From Candidatus Leptofilum gracile (GTDB taxonomy: Bacteria; Chloroflexota; Anaerolineae; Promineifilales; Promineifilaceae): a stretch of 64,000 nucleotides of DNA. The notes under the pieces were generated by a model. That model did not search any database. It saw only the letters and a list, made by a program, of their open reading frames with translations, and had not been told where the DNA came from. Of this stretch, positions 1-9,700 are shown piece after piece. The stretch is taken from assembly GCA_016713825.1 (NCBI GenBank), contig JADJOJ010000001.1, positions 496,001 to 560,000 of the forward strand, in the 5' to 3' direction. The position numbers were made by a program, and so were the translations under genes. Position 1 is the first letter of the stretch. Each line of letters opens with the position of its first letter.

Positions 1-1
1 G

Positions 2-1411
2 CGATCTACGTTGGCGTTGGGGGAAGGGATGACGGGCTTTGCGGTGCAGAGCAACCAGCCCGTTTTTGCCCGCGATGCGCAGCATGATCCCCATTTTAAG
101 TGGGTAGATGAAGCTGAAGAATCGCCGTTTATCTCGCTGCTGGCCGTGCCGCTAGACATTGAGGCAAAGGCGATTGGGGCGATGAACGTGCAAACGCGCA
201 CCCCGCACGATTTTAGCGCCGACGAAGTGGCGCTTTTGTCGCTGATTGGGGACCTGGCGGCGGGGACGCTGGCCAAAGCGCAGCTGTACGACAAGCAGCG
301 GCGGCAAATTGAGGAGATGCGGGCGTTGGCGCAGGTGAGTGAGGTGGTGACGTCGCCGCAATATCTGGATGACATTTTGGATGTGGTAACGGAGATGGCG
401 GCGAAGATGATGGATACGGCCGTTTGCGCCATCTTTCTCCTCAATGATGCAGGCACCCACCTGGAGCTGCGCTCTGCCCGGCGCGACCAGACCCCCTACC
501 AGCACCGCCCACCGCTGCCCGCTACCCCCAACAGCGTCATTGGCAGCGTGCTGCACACCGGGCAGCCGCTCTACATTGCCAATGTTCAAACCGATCCGCG
601 CTACCGGGGGCAGGAACTGGCCCGGCAAGAAGGATTGGTGTCGCTGCTTTCCGTGCCGCTGAGCGTGCGCGACCGGGTGATTGGCGTGTTCAACTGCTAC
701 AGCACGGAACTGCGCCAATTCAACGCCGAGCAGCAAACCCTGTTTGCCACGCTGGCCAACCAGACCGCCCTGGCCATTGAAAATGCACGATTGGTAACGA
801 ATACGGCCGTTGTCCGCGAAATGCACCACCGCATCAAAAACAATCTGCAAACCGTAGCCATGCTCATGCAGCTTCAGCTGGGCGATGCCGACCGGCTAGA
901 CACCCGCGACGTGCTGCAAACCAACATCCACCGCATTCGCAGCATTGCCGCCGTGCACGAAATTTTGTCAGAAAAAGGGTTCCGTCTGGTGGATGTGAAG
1001 GATGTGCTGGAGCGCATCACCCAGGCCACGGCCGAAACCATGACCCACCCCGGCCAAGCCCTCACCATTCGCGTGTTTGGCGACGCGCTGGCGCTGCCCA
1101 GCAAGCCCGCCACAGCCATCGCCCTGGTGGTGAACGAGCTGGTGCAAAACAGCCTGGAACACGCCTTTGCCGATCGCTCGGCGGATGGGCAGATAGAGGT
1201 TTCGCTGGGCCGTTCGCCCGACGAAATCATCATCATCGTCCGAGACAACGGCAGCGGCCTGCCAGAACAGCTGGATCGCGGCCTGGGATTAGAAATTGTA
1301 GAGGCGCTGGTGCAAGAGGATTTAAACGGCCGTCTTAAATTCAACCGTCCCCCCCAGGGCGGCACCGAAATCAGCCTCCGCCTCCCCCGCAGCCTGGAAC
1401 AAAACCCGTAG
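2..1411 (+). CDS. GAF-domain sensor histidine kinase (HisKA_2 type), 5' truncated
   Basis: The frame is open to the window edge, so the N-terminus is missing. What remains (about 469 aa) reads: the end of a first GAF domain (motif LGEGMTGFAV, then AVPL and IGAMNVQ), a complete second GAF domain (about residues 110-260, ending FATLANQTALAIENARL), a HisKA_2 dimerisation helix with phospho-acceptor His in MHHRIKNNLQTV, and a HATPase_c domain with N-box NELVQNSLEHAF and G-box DNGSGLP. This order is typical of PdtaS/HWE-like soluble kinases that autophosphorylate in response to a GAF ligand and signal to an unlinked response regulator. No transmembrane segment is seen, so it is probably cytoplasmic. 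No receiver gene is adjacent. It ends 31 bp before a convergent ABC permease gene. The family call is secure; the signal sensed is unknown. Confidence 0.9.
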   Translation, partial: RSTLALGEGMTGFAVQSNQPVFARDAQHDPHFKWVDEAEESPFISLLAVPLDIEAKAIGAMNVQTRTPHDFSADEVALLSLIGDLAAGTLAKAQLYDKQRRQIEEMRALAQVSEVVTSPQYLDDILDVVTEMAAKMMDTAVCAIFLLNDAGTHLELRSARRDQTPYQHRPPLPATPNSVIGSVLHTGQPLYIANVQTDPRYRGQELARQEGLVSLLSVPLSVRDRVIGVFNCYSTELRQFNAEQQTLFATLANQTALAIENARLVTNTAVVREMHHRIKNNLQTVAMLMQLQLGDADRLDTRDVLQTNIHRIRSIAAVHEILSEKGFRLVDVKDVLERITQATAETMTHPGQALTIRVFGDALALPSKPATAIALVVNELVQNSLEHAFADRSADGQIEVSLGRSPDEIIIIVRDNGSGLPEQLDRGLGLEIVEALVQEDLNGRLKFNRPPQGGTEISLRLPRSLEQNP

Positions 1412-1442
1412 CCGGCAAGAGAGACGGGCCAATGCCACTTTT

Positions 1443-3158
1443 CTACTCTTCGGGCAGCTTCATCGTCGCCACCAGCTCCGGTTCCCGCTCTTGCAGCAAG
1501 TTCCCCGCCAGGCGGCAGCCCCCATAGAGCAAGCCCGCGCCATACACCAGGCTAAACAGCGCCGCCACCACGCCCAGCCAGGGCAAATTAAAGTAGTAAG
1601 CCACACCCAACAACGCACCGGGCGGCAAACTGACCACAGCAATGCCAATGGGAATGATGGTGACAGTGGCGCAGCCCGTTTTGAAGTTACCGCCAGACTG
1701 AAAGTTGCCCCGGGTACGCTTGGCTTCCAGGTTGACAGGGATGGGGAAAAGGACGGAGGTAACGGCCGTAACCGCAATCGAAGCCAGCCCCATGCCCAAA
1801 CCAATTGGAATCACCATATAAGAAACCCAGCCGCCCACAAAAAAGGCCACCAGCCCGGTAACAATAAGGTACGGAACCCCGCTTAAGAAGAAAAAGACAA
1901 TGCCTTTCGCCAAAAACAACCGCCAGCGCGGATGCGGCGTCAGCAGCAAAGACGGCAAGCCGCGCCCCTCCCAGGCCAGCATATTTTGCGAATTAACCCA
2001 GTTCAAAAAAAGCGAGTAAAGCGGCATACTCAGGCCAAACCAGCTAGGGATGGCCGAAAGACCACCAGACACATTGCCACCACCCGAAAGCAAAAATGGC
2101 CCCATCATAAAAAAGGGCACCAGCACCCCTTGCAGCAAGCTCACCCGCCGCTGCGGCACCCGCCACACCGAGCGCAGCTCTTTGCCCACCAGCACCGCCA
2201 GATCATCCGGCAGCAAATCCAAAACAGAGCCACGGCGAACTTTACGCGCCGCAGGCTTCTCTTTTTGCGCTTGCGGTCGCCCACCCATGAGAAAACCGCC
2301 ACCCGTGGCCAGCCGGCTTAGCAACTGAGACCAAAGCCAGGTAAGCGTCGCCAATATAACGGCCGAATATCCCAACCACAGCAGCGCCATTAGCCAGGAA
2401 CCCGCCAACGCCTGCTCTACCGCTCGCACCGGGGCCCCCGTGGGGAACCATTGCAAAATATTTAGCGGCTGAAAAGTGGCAAAAGATTCAGCAAACGCTT
2501 CCTCTTGACCAGGCGAAAGCGAATCGAACAGCCGCTCCATGCCACTTTGGAAGGCAATATTGATGAAGTAGCACGAGCTGCCCACCAGCGAGAAAAAGAT
2601 AATGGCCACATCCCGAAAGCGGCGACTTTGCAAAATACCGCCAATGGCCACCGAAACCAGCTGCCCGATGATTACCATATGCCCATAGCAAAGCAAAATC
2701 GCCAAAATGACTACAGGGAAGGCCACGGTAAAGCCAAAGCCAATGAAGGCCGCCACAAACAGCGGCAGCATCAGGTAGGTGGGGTAATCAAACAAAGTGC
2801 CCAAGAGCGTGCTTAAAATAAGATCGCGCCGGGAGATGGGAAAGATAAGCAGCCTGGTGATGTCGGCGCTTTCGTTGATAGAGGTCGCAATGATGGGAAA
2901 GCCCAACCAAATGAGCCAGAGCGCCACCATGATGCCGCCAAACAAGGCGGTGGGCCACTGATCCGCCAAATTGCGGTAACCAACGGCCGAACCAATAGCC
3001 GCCGCCACAATCATCGGGCCAAAGACCACAAAAACAACAATAGCCCCAATGATGCGCCCCTTCTCCCGGGAAAACTGGCGCAGCGTCAGCTTGCCGCGCA
3101 GCCGAAACAAAGTCCCCACCTGCGAGCGCGTGGGTTGGGAATCACCTAGCGCAGCCAT
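1443..3158 (-). CDS. ABC-type exporter membrane protein, 571 aa
   Basis: A large polytopic membrane protein with at least ten hydrophobic segments, such as VVFVVFGPMIVAAAIGSAVG near residues 40-60, and pairs of helices through the C-terminal half. There is a cytoplasmic linker near residues 280-330 (PQAQKEKPAARKVRR). Its start codon lies inside the last codons of the upstream ATPase gene (13-bp overlap), so the two are translationally coupled and should form one transporter. The length fits the large ABC-2-like exporter permeases that pair with CcmA/YadG-type ATPases. The substrate cannot be read from sequence. One ACGGCCGT copy falls in it at 1762, where it reads Thr-Ala-Val. Confidence 0.8.
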   Translation of the reverse strand: MAALGDSQPTRSQVGTLFRLRGKLTLRQFSREKGRIIGAIVVFVVFGPMIVAAAIGSAVGYRNLADQWPTALFGGIMVALWLIWLGFPIIATSINESADITRLLIFPISRRDLILSTLLGTLFDYPTYLMLPLFVAAFIGFGFTVAFPVVILAILLCYGHMVIIGQLVSVAIGGILQSRRFRDVAIIFFSLVGSSCYFINIAFQSGMERLFDSLSPGQEEAFAESFATFQPLNILQWFPTGAPVRAVEQALAGSWLMALLWLGYSAVILATLTWLWSQLLSRLATGGGFLMGGRPQAQKEKPAARKVRRGSVLDLLPDDLAVLVGKELRSVWRVPQRRVSLLQGVLVPFFMMGPFLLSGGGNVSGGLSAIPSWFGLSMPLYSLFLNWVNSQNMLAWEGRGLPSLLLTPHPRWRLFLAKGIVFFFLSGVPYLIVTGLVAFFVGGWVSYMVIPIGLGMGLASIAVTAVTSVLFPIPVNLEAKRTRGNFQSGGNFKTGCATVTIIPIGIAVVSLPPGALLGVAYYFNLPWLGVVAALFSLVYGAGLLYGGCRLAGNLLQEREPELVATMKLPEE

Positions 3159-3925
3159 GACAACCTACCTTCGGACTCCAGCTCGCTAGAGGCCCCTACG
3201 GCGCGTAGGAAGATCTCTTCCAGGGTAGTTTCATCCCCGGTTTCGGCTTGATGGCGCAGCTCTGCCATGCTGCCCTGGGCTACCAAACGGCCGTTCGCAA
3301 TCACCGCCACCCGCGTACACAACCGCTGCACCACCTCCAAAATGTGCGACGAGAAAAAGATCGTCGTACCGTGCTCCCGCAGCCGCCCCAAAACGTCCCG
3401 AATAATCCGGCCAGAGATCGCATCGATCCCCTCAAACGGCTCGTCCAGGAACAAAACACGCGGCGCGTGAATAATCGCCGCCGCCAGCGCCGTCTTCTTC
3501 CGCATACCGTGCGAATAATCCACAATCAGCTTGTCCGCATCGTCAGTGAGCGTCAGCAAATCCAGCAGTTCATCGGTGCGCTGTTCCACTTCAGCTTTGG
3601 GCACACCGTACATCGTGCCAGAAAATTGCACGTACTCCCGCGCCGTCAGCCGCTGGTAAAGCTGCATCCCTTCTGGCAGCACGCCAATGCGCGCTTTGGC
3701 CGCCAGCGGATCGGCCCACATATCAATGCCGTCAATGAGCGCGGTGCCGCTGGTGGGGCGCAGCAGGCCCACCAGCATGTTGATGGTGGTGCTTTTGCCC
3801 GCCCCGTTTGGCCCCAAAAAGCCAAAAAACTCGCCCGCGTTTACGGTGAGATCAAGATTGTCTACCGCTACTTTTTTATCAAATTGGCGGGTCAACCCCC
3901 GCGTTTCAATGGCCCAATTATTCAT
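3146..3925 (-). CDS. ABC transporter ATP-binding protein, 259 aa
   Basis: A complete ABC nucleotide-binding subunit: Walker A GPNGAGKSTT (about residues 38-47), a degenerate signature YSHGMRKKTALAAA in place of LSGGQ, Walker B VLFLDEPFEGID, and the switch His in FFSSHILEVV. The YSxGM(R/K)K(R/K) form of the signature is usual in CcmA/EcsA-type exporters. A Shine-Dalgarno sequence (GGAGA on the minus strand) precedes the ATG at 3925. It is the first gene of a two-gene operon with the permease at 1443-3158, which it overlaps by 13 bp. It powers export from the cytoplasmic face of the membrane; cargo unknown. Confidence 0.95.
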   Translation of the reverse strand: MNNWAIETRGLTRQFDKKVAVDNLDLTVNAGEFFGFLGPNGAGKSTTINMLVGLLRPTSGTALIDGIDMWADPLAAKARIGVLPEGMQLYQRLTAREYVQFSGTMYGVPKAEVEQRTDELLDLLTLTDDADKLIVDYSHGMRKKTALAAAIIHAPRVLFLDEPFEGIDAISGRIIRDVLGRLREHGTTIFFSSHILEVVQRLCTRVAVIANGRLVAQGSMAELRHQAETGDETTLEEIFLRAVGASSELESEGRLSWLR

Positions 3926-4120
3926 GTACCGTCTCCTGCCTGACAGGTTTAGAAAGATGGGAGATTTGCGTCCATAACAAGCAAGGGAATCTTTACACCT
4001 GTCACGTTTTACTTTTAACTAACCAATTGCCGCTTATTTTCTCCCCACACGGTCCCAATCATACCATAAATTGAGCCTGATTAACGGGAAACGGCCGTAA
4101 TCCCCCCCCGCTGAATGTTG

Positions 4121-4126
4121 TATAAT
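4121..4126 (+). promoter_or_regulatory. -10 box TATAAT of a probably leaderless promoter
   Basis: A perfect TATAAT ends 7 nt before the GTG at 4134. Transcription starting about 7 nt after the box would begin on the start codon itself. No Shine-Dalgarno sequence fits in the gap, and no convincing -35 hexamer is visible; an ACGGCCGT copy lies at 4091-4098, in about that position. Confidence 0.6.
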
Positions 4127-4133
4127 TTTCCCT

Positions 4134-7100
4134 GTGACAACGACGCAGCAAATTTTCCTACTCGGTGAACTTCAAACAAAGCCACAATTAAAAATTCTTG
4201 GGCGCAATGCGCAGCGCCTGCTCGTGTTCCTCCTGCTGCGGCCAGACCAAACCCACTCCCGCGACCGCCTGGCCAACGAGCTATGGCCAGAAGACCCGCC
4301 CGCCCACGGCCGCCGCCTGCTGTCTGATGCCCTCTACCGGCTGCGCCAAACCATCCCTGAACCGTGGCTCACCATTCAAACCGAAGCGATCACCCTGCAC
4401 AAACAGCCCGATTTGTGGGTAGATGTGTGGGCCTTCTGGCAGCTGGCCCACGCCACAGAAGAAACAAAGCTGGCCGAAGCCGCCGCTCTTTACCGGGGCG
4501 ATCTGGTGCCCGAACTGGAAGATGCCTGGCTGCACCCCCGGCGAGAACAGCTGCGGGAAACAATAACGGCCGTTCTCCTCAAACTAGCCACCATCGCCGA
4601 AAACCAGCGCCACTTCCCCCAGGCCCAACAGCAGTACAACCGCCTGCTGGCCCTGGACGAACTAAACGAAACAGCCCACTGCGGCCAAATGCGCTGCCTG
4701 GCCGGGCAAGGCCGCCTCAAAGAAGCCATCGCCGCCTACGACACCTTTGCCCAACTGCTGGCAGATGAGCTGCATCTCGCCCCGGCACCCGCCACCCAAC
4801 AGCTGGCCCAGCAGCTGCAAACCGAATGGGAACTGCAAAAACAGGCACTCGTTGAGCCCAACCAAACCCCGTTTGTCGGCCGTGTGGCCGAACGCAACCA
4901 GCTGTTGGCCCGACTAGATGAAGCCCACGCCGGGCGCGGCGGGCTGGTCATCTTGCTGGGCGAGGCAGGCATAGGCAAAACCCGCCTGCTAGAATCGCTG
5001 GCCCAATCGGCTAACTGGCGCGGCTGGCAGGTAGCCTGGGGCACAGGGGAAGAGTTTGCCTTGCCCGCGCCGTACGCACCGCTCATTGCCGCGTTAACAA
5101 TGGCCCTGCCCCAGCCCCGCGTCCAGCAGCTGATGCGCCTGGTGCCCGGCTGGTGGCTTGCCTTTTTGGCCCGCCTGCTGCCCGATCTGACCAACCAGAT
5201 TAAGCTACCACACCTGCCCGAAGGAGCCACAGACCAGGCCGAGGCCGACCTGCCCCGCGCCCTGCAAGCCGTTTTTTCTGGCTTGCAACAAATTGCCCCC
5301 CATCTGCTGCTGCTAGACGATGTGCAGTGGGCCGACCCGGCCATCTGGCCGCTGCTGACGGCGCTTCAGCCTGCCCTCAACGAACTGTCGCTGCTGATTG
5401 TGCTGAGCGGGCGAACCAATTCGCTAAAGCAGCAAGCTGGGGCCTTGCAGGCAATCCGCGCCTGGGAGCAAACCGGGGCAACCGTGCTGCACCTGGAGGG
5501 GCTGCCGCCAAACAGCCTGGCAGACCTGGCCAAAGCCAGCGGCAAAGAGCGGCTTTCGACGGCAGACCTGGCCCATTTGCACCGGGTAAGCGGCGGCAAT
5601 CCGCTGTTGGCGTTGAATGTGTTGGGCCAGGCAGAACCGATTACGGCCGTTGCCCACCCCCAACTGCTCAACATGCAGCGGCGACGCCTGGCCGCCCTGG
5701 ACGATGCCACCCTGCTGGGTCTGCAAGCCGCCGCCATCTTGGGCTACCGCTTTGATTACGCGCTGTGGGAATCGGTGATCACCGGCATTGGCGAAAGCGA
5801 ACTGCCCGTGCTGGCAGGAGAGCTAGAGCAGCGCCGCTTCCTGGTTTTAGAGTCGCAGGGGTACCGCTTTCCGCACGACACGCTGCGCGCCTGCGTCTAT
5901 GAAGACATCCCCACCCACCGGCGGCAGATGCTGCACCAGCGGGCGCTGGTGGCCTGCGCCGAATTTGAGCCGAAGGCCACCCAATCGCTGCTCAATCATG
6001 CGGTGCAAGGGGGGGTAGATACGGCCGTTGCCCGCTACGCTCACCAGGCCGGGCAAGAAGCATTGGCGCGTTTTGCCTACCGGGAAGCGATCGCCCATTT
6101 TTCGCAGGCCATCGAAACCGCAGCCGCCCATGAACAACGCCTGCAACACAGCGCCCTGGTTGGCCGCGCCAAAGCGTACATCCGGTTGTCTGAGCAAGAG
6201 TTACTGGCCAAAGATTTACAGCAGTTGCAAAAGCTCAACCAGGTGTTAACTACCGCCGAATTCCAGATTCCCGTCCTGAAAATGCAGGCAGAGTTTGCCT
6301 GGAACAGCGGCGCCCAGGGCGAGGCAGAGCGGGTCGCCCAAAAAGGGCTGACGCTGGCCCAGTCCGTGGCAGATGGCCACAGCGAAGCCATCTTTTTAGA
6401 AATGCTAGCCCGCGTGGCCCGCAACCACGGCGATTACCGGCAGGCGCAGCAGTGGATTGAGCAAGCGCGAGACCGCTACCTGGCGGTGAGCGATCCGTTT
6501 GGCCAGGCGTCGGCCCTGGACAAGCTGGCCAATCTGGCGTACGAAGCGGGGCAGTTTGAGTCGTCGGTGGCAATGCACCAGCAGGCGGCGGCGCTTTTTC
6601 GGCAGCTGGGGGCGGTGCCCTACGAGGCGCGGGCGCTCAGCGGGGAAGCGCTGGCCCAAAAAGCGCAGGGCCATTACGCGCAGGCCCGGCAGACGCATCG
6701 GCAAACGTTGGAAATTGCCACCGCTTTTGGCGACCGGCTGACGCAATGGTCTCAGCTGGTGCTGTTGGGCAATATTGCCTTTGAGTTGGGGGAGTATGCA
6801 ACGGCCGTTTCCTGGTACCAACAAGCGCTCACCATCAGCCGCGAAATCGACAATCCGCGCAGCCTGGCTATGAACCTGCACAACCTGGGCGAAGCGTACC
6901 GGGAGCAGGCCGCCTGGGAGGAAGCGCTGGATTACTATGCCGAAGGGCTAGAGGTGAACCGGGCCAAAGGGTTTGAGCGGGGCGAAGCCAATACGCTCAA
7001 CGGCATTGGCCTGGTTCAGCTGGGGCTGGCACAGCCGGCCGCCGCGCGCCGCTCATTGCAAGATGCCCTGGCTCTGTGGCAAGCCATCGGGGAACGGTTT

Positions 7101-7724
7101 AAGCAGTCAGAGACGCTGGCCGGGCTGGCGCTGGCCCACCTGGCGGAGGCGGATCTGCCTGCGGCGGAACAGCAGCTGGCGGCGGCCTTTAACCTGCTGG
7201 AAGGGTCCCCGGTACACCCCTACTGGCGGCGCTGGGTGCATTTTGCGGCTTATCGGGTGTACACGGCGCTGGGGGATGGGGAAACGGCCGTATCCCACCT
7301 GCTCAGTGCGGCCCAAGCCACCAACGATATTGCCCATAAACTGCCCGCCGCCGAGCGCCAAAATTATTGGGCGCAGGTGCTCATCAACCAGCAAATCAGC
7401 CAGGCAGTCAAGCAGCAGGCAACCCATCAAGACGTGCGTTTGGTAAAAGCCACAGTCCCCCTGGGCAATGCCCTCACAGACGCCGATTACAAAACTGTTC
7501 GTTGGACAATCTCACAACCCACCGATGCGTTGATTGCCTCCCCGGTAACCCGCCGCCGCCACATTTTGCAACGCTTGCTGGCCGAGGCCGAAGCCCAGGA
7601 AGCCGCCCCTACCGACGCCGATCTGGCCCAGGCGCTGGGGGTCAGCCGCCGCACCATTTTGCGCGATATGGATGCGCTGGCCACAGAAAATATCACGCTG
7701 CCCACGCGCGGGCGGGCCAGTTAA
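4134..7724 (+). CDS. SARP/BTAD-type ATPase-TPR transcriptional regulator, 1196 aa
   Basis: A giant STAND-type regulator. Domains in order: an N-terminal winged helix of the OmpR/SARP kind (about 1-95, with RDRLANELWPEDPP); a bacterial transcriptional activation (BTAD) domain (about 100-240, DEL-HLAPAPATQQL); an AAA_16-like ATPase with Walker A GEAGIGKT near 280 and Walker B LLLLDDVQWAD near 390; a long tetratricopeptide region (about 640-1020); and a short C-terminal helix-turn-helix (DLAQALGVSRRTILRDMDAL, near 1160-1180). The GTG start is chosen because TATAAT lies just upstream and the winged helix begins at once. Such proteins typically activate transcription when a ligand or partner relieves TPR/ATPase autoinhibition. 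A second HTH at the C-terminus is unusual for BTAD proteins. Five ACGGCCGT copies in the gene all read Thr-Ala-Val. The target genes are unknown; the secreted proteins downstream are a guess. Confidence 0.85.
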   Translation: MTTTQQIFLLGELQTKPQLKILGRNAQRLLVFLLLRPDQTHSRDRLANELWPEDPPAHGRRLLSDALYRLRQTIPEPWLTIQTEAITLHKQPDLWVDVWAFWQLAHATEETKLAEAAALYRGDLVPELEDAWLHPRREQLRETITAVLLKLATIAENQRHFPQAQQQYNRLLALDELNETAHCGQMRCLAGQGRLKEAIAAYDTFAQLLADELHLAPAPATQQLAQQLQTEWELQKQALVEPNQTPFVGRVAERNQLLARLDEAHAGRGGLVILLGEAGIGKTRLLESLAQSANWRGWQVAWGTGEEFALPAPYAPLIAALTMALPQPRVQQLMRLVPGWWLAFLARLLPDLTNQIKLPHLPEGATDQAEADLPRALQAVFSGLQQIAPHLLLLDDVQWADPAIWPLLTALQPALNELSLLIVLSGRTNSLKQQAGALQAIRAWEQTGATVLHLEGLPPNSLADLAKASGKERLSTADLAHLHRVSGGNPLLALNVLGQAEPITAVAHPQLLNMQRRRLAALDDATLLGLQAAAILGYRFDYALWESVITGIGESELPVLAGELEQRRFLVLESQGYRFPHDTLRACVYEDIPTHRRQMLHQRALVACAEFEPKATQSLLNHAVQGGVDTAVARYAHQAGQEALARFAYREAIAHFSQAIETAAAHEQRLQHSALVGRAKAYIRLSEQELLAKDLQQLQKLNQVLTTAEFQIPVLKMQAEFAWNSGAQGEAERVAQKGLTLAQSVADGHSEAIFLEMLARVARNHGDYRQAQQWIEQARDRYLAVSDPFGQASALDKLANLAYEAGQFESSVAMHQQAAALFRQLGAVPYEARALSGEALAQKAQGHYAQARQTHRQTLEIATAFGDRLTQWSQLVLLGNIAFELGEYATAVSWYQQALTISREIDNPRSLAMNLHNLGEAYREQAAWEEALDYYAEGLEVNRAKGFERGEANTLNGIGLVQLGLAQPAAARRSLQDALALWQAIGERFKQSETLAGLALAHLAEADLPAAEQQLAAAFNLLEGSPVHPYWRRWVHFAAYRVYTALGDGETAVSHLLSAAQATNDIAHKLPAAERQNYWAQVLINQQISQAVKQQATHQDVRLVKATVPLGNALTDADYKTVRWTISQPTDALIASPVTRRRHILQRLLAEAEAQEAAPTDADLAQALGVSRRTILRDMDALATENITLPTRGRAS

Positions 7725-8235
7725 AGCCAAAATTCTCCCTTGAAAATAGGCCGCGGATTGCGCGGATTAGCGCGGATTAAATCTGGGGAAATCTATGTTA
7801 ATTTGTGAATCCTGTAGTAGTCAATCACTTCTTGAACAAAATTTCACCGCAAAGGACGCAGCGTTTTAAAGAAAATCTCTGCGCTCTCCGCGCCTCTGCG
7901 CCTCTGCGGTGAAATCACCCTTTTTCAGTAGAGACCTCTGTGTCCTTTTCATTCATGGGGGTCGGCGACAGTTGGTGTCTTCTCCCCTGTTTGTCACAAT
8001 ACCGTCTTGTTTTCCCCCAGCTTGCGAGAGTTCAACGAGAGCTGCTTGTTATGCTGCCTGCACATCACCTTATTTTTGGGCTGGTTCGTTTCAACAAAAG
8101 ATTTCTTGGCAGTTGTCAGGCCACGCAGGCGGACATCCAGGCGTTTGTGGGCGTGGATTCTCGCTTTTGCGGAAATGGCAGCGATACAAGGATCAAACGA
8201 TTTCGAACCATCCTTATTTTTTTATGGAGGTAAGC
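7725..8235. repeat. Intergenic region with dispersed repeats
   Basis: No supported gene. It starts with CGCGGATT-type short units (7750-7790), related to those at 28448-28498. Then comes an element of about 90 bp (7841-7934) with 11-bp inverted ends ATTTCACCGCA (7841-7851) and TGCGGTGAAAT (7905-7915). A close relative of this element lies at about 61796-61894, and the similarity runs on into a shared TTTTCAGTAGAG. From 7935 to 8220 an open frame exists, but it has no ribosome-binding site, no recognisable motif and no octamer copies, so I do not call it a gene. Confidence 0.6.
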
Positions 8236-9681
8236 ATGAATAAGCGAGCAATTTCAATCATCTTATTGGCAATCGTTTTTTGTTTGGGGGTAATTGCCCT
8301 AAATGGGGGCAGGCAGCTCCTGGCGGAGGTTGCCGACGTGAGCAGCGGGGCACCGTCGCTGATTAGTTACCAGGGATATCTGGCCGACAGCGGCGGAACC
8401 CCACTCGTCAATGGCAACTACGCCATGAGCTTTGCCGTTTACACAGCGGCCAGCGGTGGCACCAAAGTTTGGGAAGAAACCCAGCCCAGTGTGGCCGTAG
8501 GCGGCGGCTATTTTTCGGTTTTGTTGGGCAGCGGCAGCTGCACCACGGGCTGCCCGTTGGGGGCCAGCACGTTTAGCGGCACCACCCGTTACCTGCAAAC
8601 CAGCGTTACCACGGGCGGCGGCACCACCACGTTTCCCCGGCAGCAGTTAGCGGCCGTTCCCTTTGCGCTACAAGCAACCGAAGCGCAAACGATGGCCTGG
8701 TCTGGCTTAACTTCGGTGCCGGCTGGGTTTGCCGACGGCACCGATGACGGGGCGACGTATGACCATGTGGTAACAGTGGCCAAGAGCGGCGGCGATTTTA
8801 CATCGGTGGCCAGCGCCTTGAGCAGCATTACGGATTCCTCTTCAACCAACCGGTATCTGGTGCGGGTGATGCCGGGCGTTTACACGGAAGCCAGCCTGGT
8901 GACGGTGAAATCGTATGTGCATGTGCAGGGGGCTGGGCCAAACGTGACGGTGATCACCAGCAGCCGCAGCAGCGGCACGCCCAGCAACGCCTCGGCGACG
9001 GTGGATTTGTTGGACAACGGCCGTATCTCTAACGCGACCGTGCGCAACACCGGCACCGGCACCTTTGGCATTGCGCTGTACAGCGCCCAAACCAGCCGGG
9101 ACGCCGTGGTAGACAACGTGGTGGCCGAGGCAATTGGCACGGGCGGCACGGGCCATTACGCCGCCTACTGGAACGACGCCGAAGCGACGATCCGCAACAG
9201 CAGTTTGTTTGCTGGCGGGGCTGTGGGGTTTGGAACGGCCGTAAACGCCGGATTCGGCAGCGTCAACATCAGCGGCGGCTTTCCCCAGGCGCTCATCGAA
9301 AACAGCAAGCTGATCGGCGGCAGCAACAACTTTAATGAGAACTGCAACGATCCTTCGGGCACGGGATTTGGCATGCAGCTGAGCAACTCCTCACCGCAAG
9401 TACGTTACACCTACATTTGCGGTGGCCATCGCGGTATTGCGTTGTACACCAACGGCAACCCCATCGTAGAGAGCAGCAGCTTGAAGGCCAGCACATCCGG
9501 CAGCGCCTTTTTGTTCGAGATTACGGCGTCGGGCAGCCTCTCGATAGCCAACTCCGGCATTAGCTACCTGGGCAACAAATTCACCGGGGCGGGCACGGGC
9601 CTGCGCTGCGTGGGCAACTACAATCTGGGAACCTGGGCCGCTTTGAGCAATGGCACAACGACTGCCACTGCCTGCAATTAA
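8236..9681 (+). CDS. Secreted right-handed beta-helix protein, 481 aa
   Basis: The start at 8236 follows a clear Shine-Dalgarno sequence (GGAGG, 8226-8230) and gives a signal peptide (MNKRAIS, hydrophobic core IILLAIVFCLGVIAL). Residues about 36-150 form the domain seen at the N-terminus of many bacterial surface proteins (ISYQGYLADSGGTPL, then YAMSFAVYTAASGG and FSVLLGSG). From about 175 a pectin-lyase-like fold follows: the pectinesterase-like motif VAKSGGDFTSVASAL, the strand LVRVMPGVYTE, then short Asn/Ser/Gly-rich coils to the C-terminus. No catalytic residues of pectinesterase were identified, so a structural or binding role is as likely as a polysaccharide lyase. Probably exported with the small secreted protein 20 bp downstream. 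An open frame upstream of 8236 lacks a ribosome-binding site. Confidence 0.7.
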   Translation: MNKRAISIILLAIVFCLGVIALNGGRQLLAEVADVSSGAPSLISYQGYLADSGGTPLVNGNYAMSFAVYTAASGGTKVWEETQPSVAVGGGYFSVLLGSGSCTTGCPLGASTFSGTTRYLQTSVTTGGGTTTFPRQQLAAVPFALQATEAQTMAWSGLTSVPAGFADGTDDGATYDHVVTVAKSGGDFTSVASALSSITDSSSTNRYLVRVMPGVYTEASLVTVKSYVHVQGAGPNVTVITSSRSSGTPSNASATVDLLDNGRISNATVRNTGTGTFGIALYSAQTSRDAVVDNVVAEAIGTGGTGHYAAYWNDAEATIRNSSLFAGGAVGFGTAVNAGFGSVNISGGFPQALIENSKLIGGSNNFNENCNDPSGTGFGMQLSNSSPQVRYTYICGGHRGIALYTNGNPIVESSSLKASTSGSAFLFEITASGSLSIANSGISYLGNKFTGAGTGLRCVGNYNLGTWAALSNGTTTATACN

Positions 9682-9700
9682 GGCAAAGGAGCCCAAAAAA

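Noticed and set aside
7909..8235. An N-terminal extension of the beta-helix protein by 109 codons
   Set aside because: The extension starts in a dispersed repeat. The ATG at 8236 has GGAGG and opens directly into a signal peptide.
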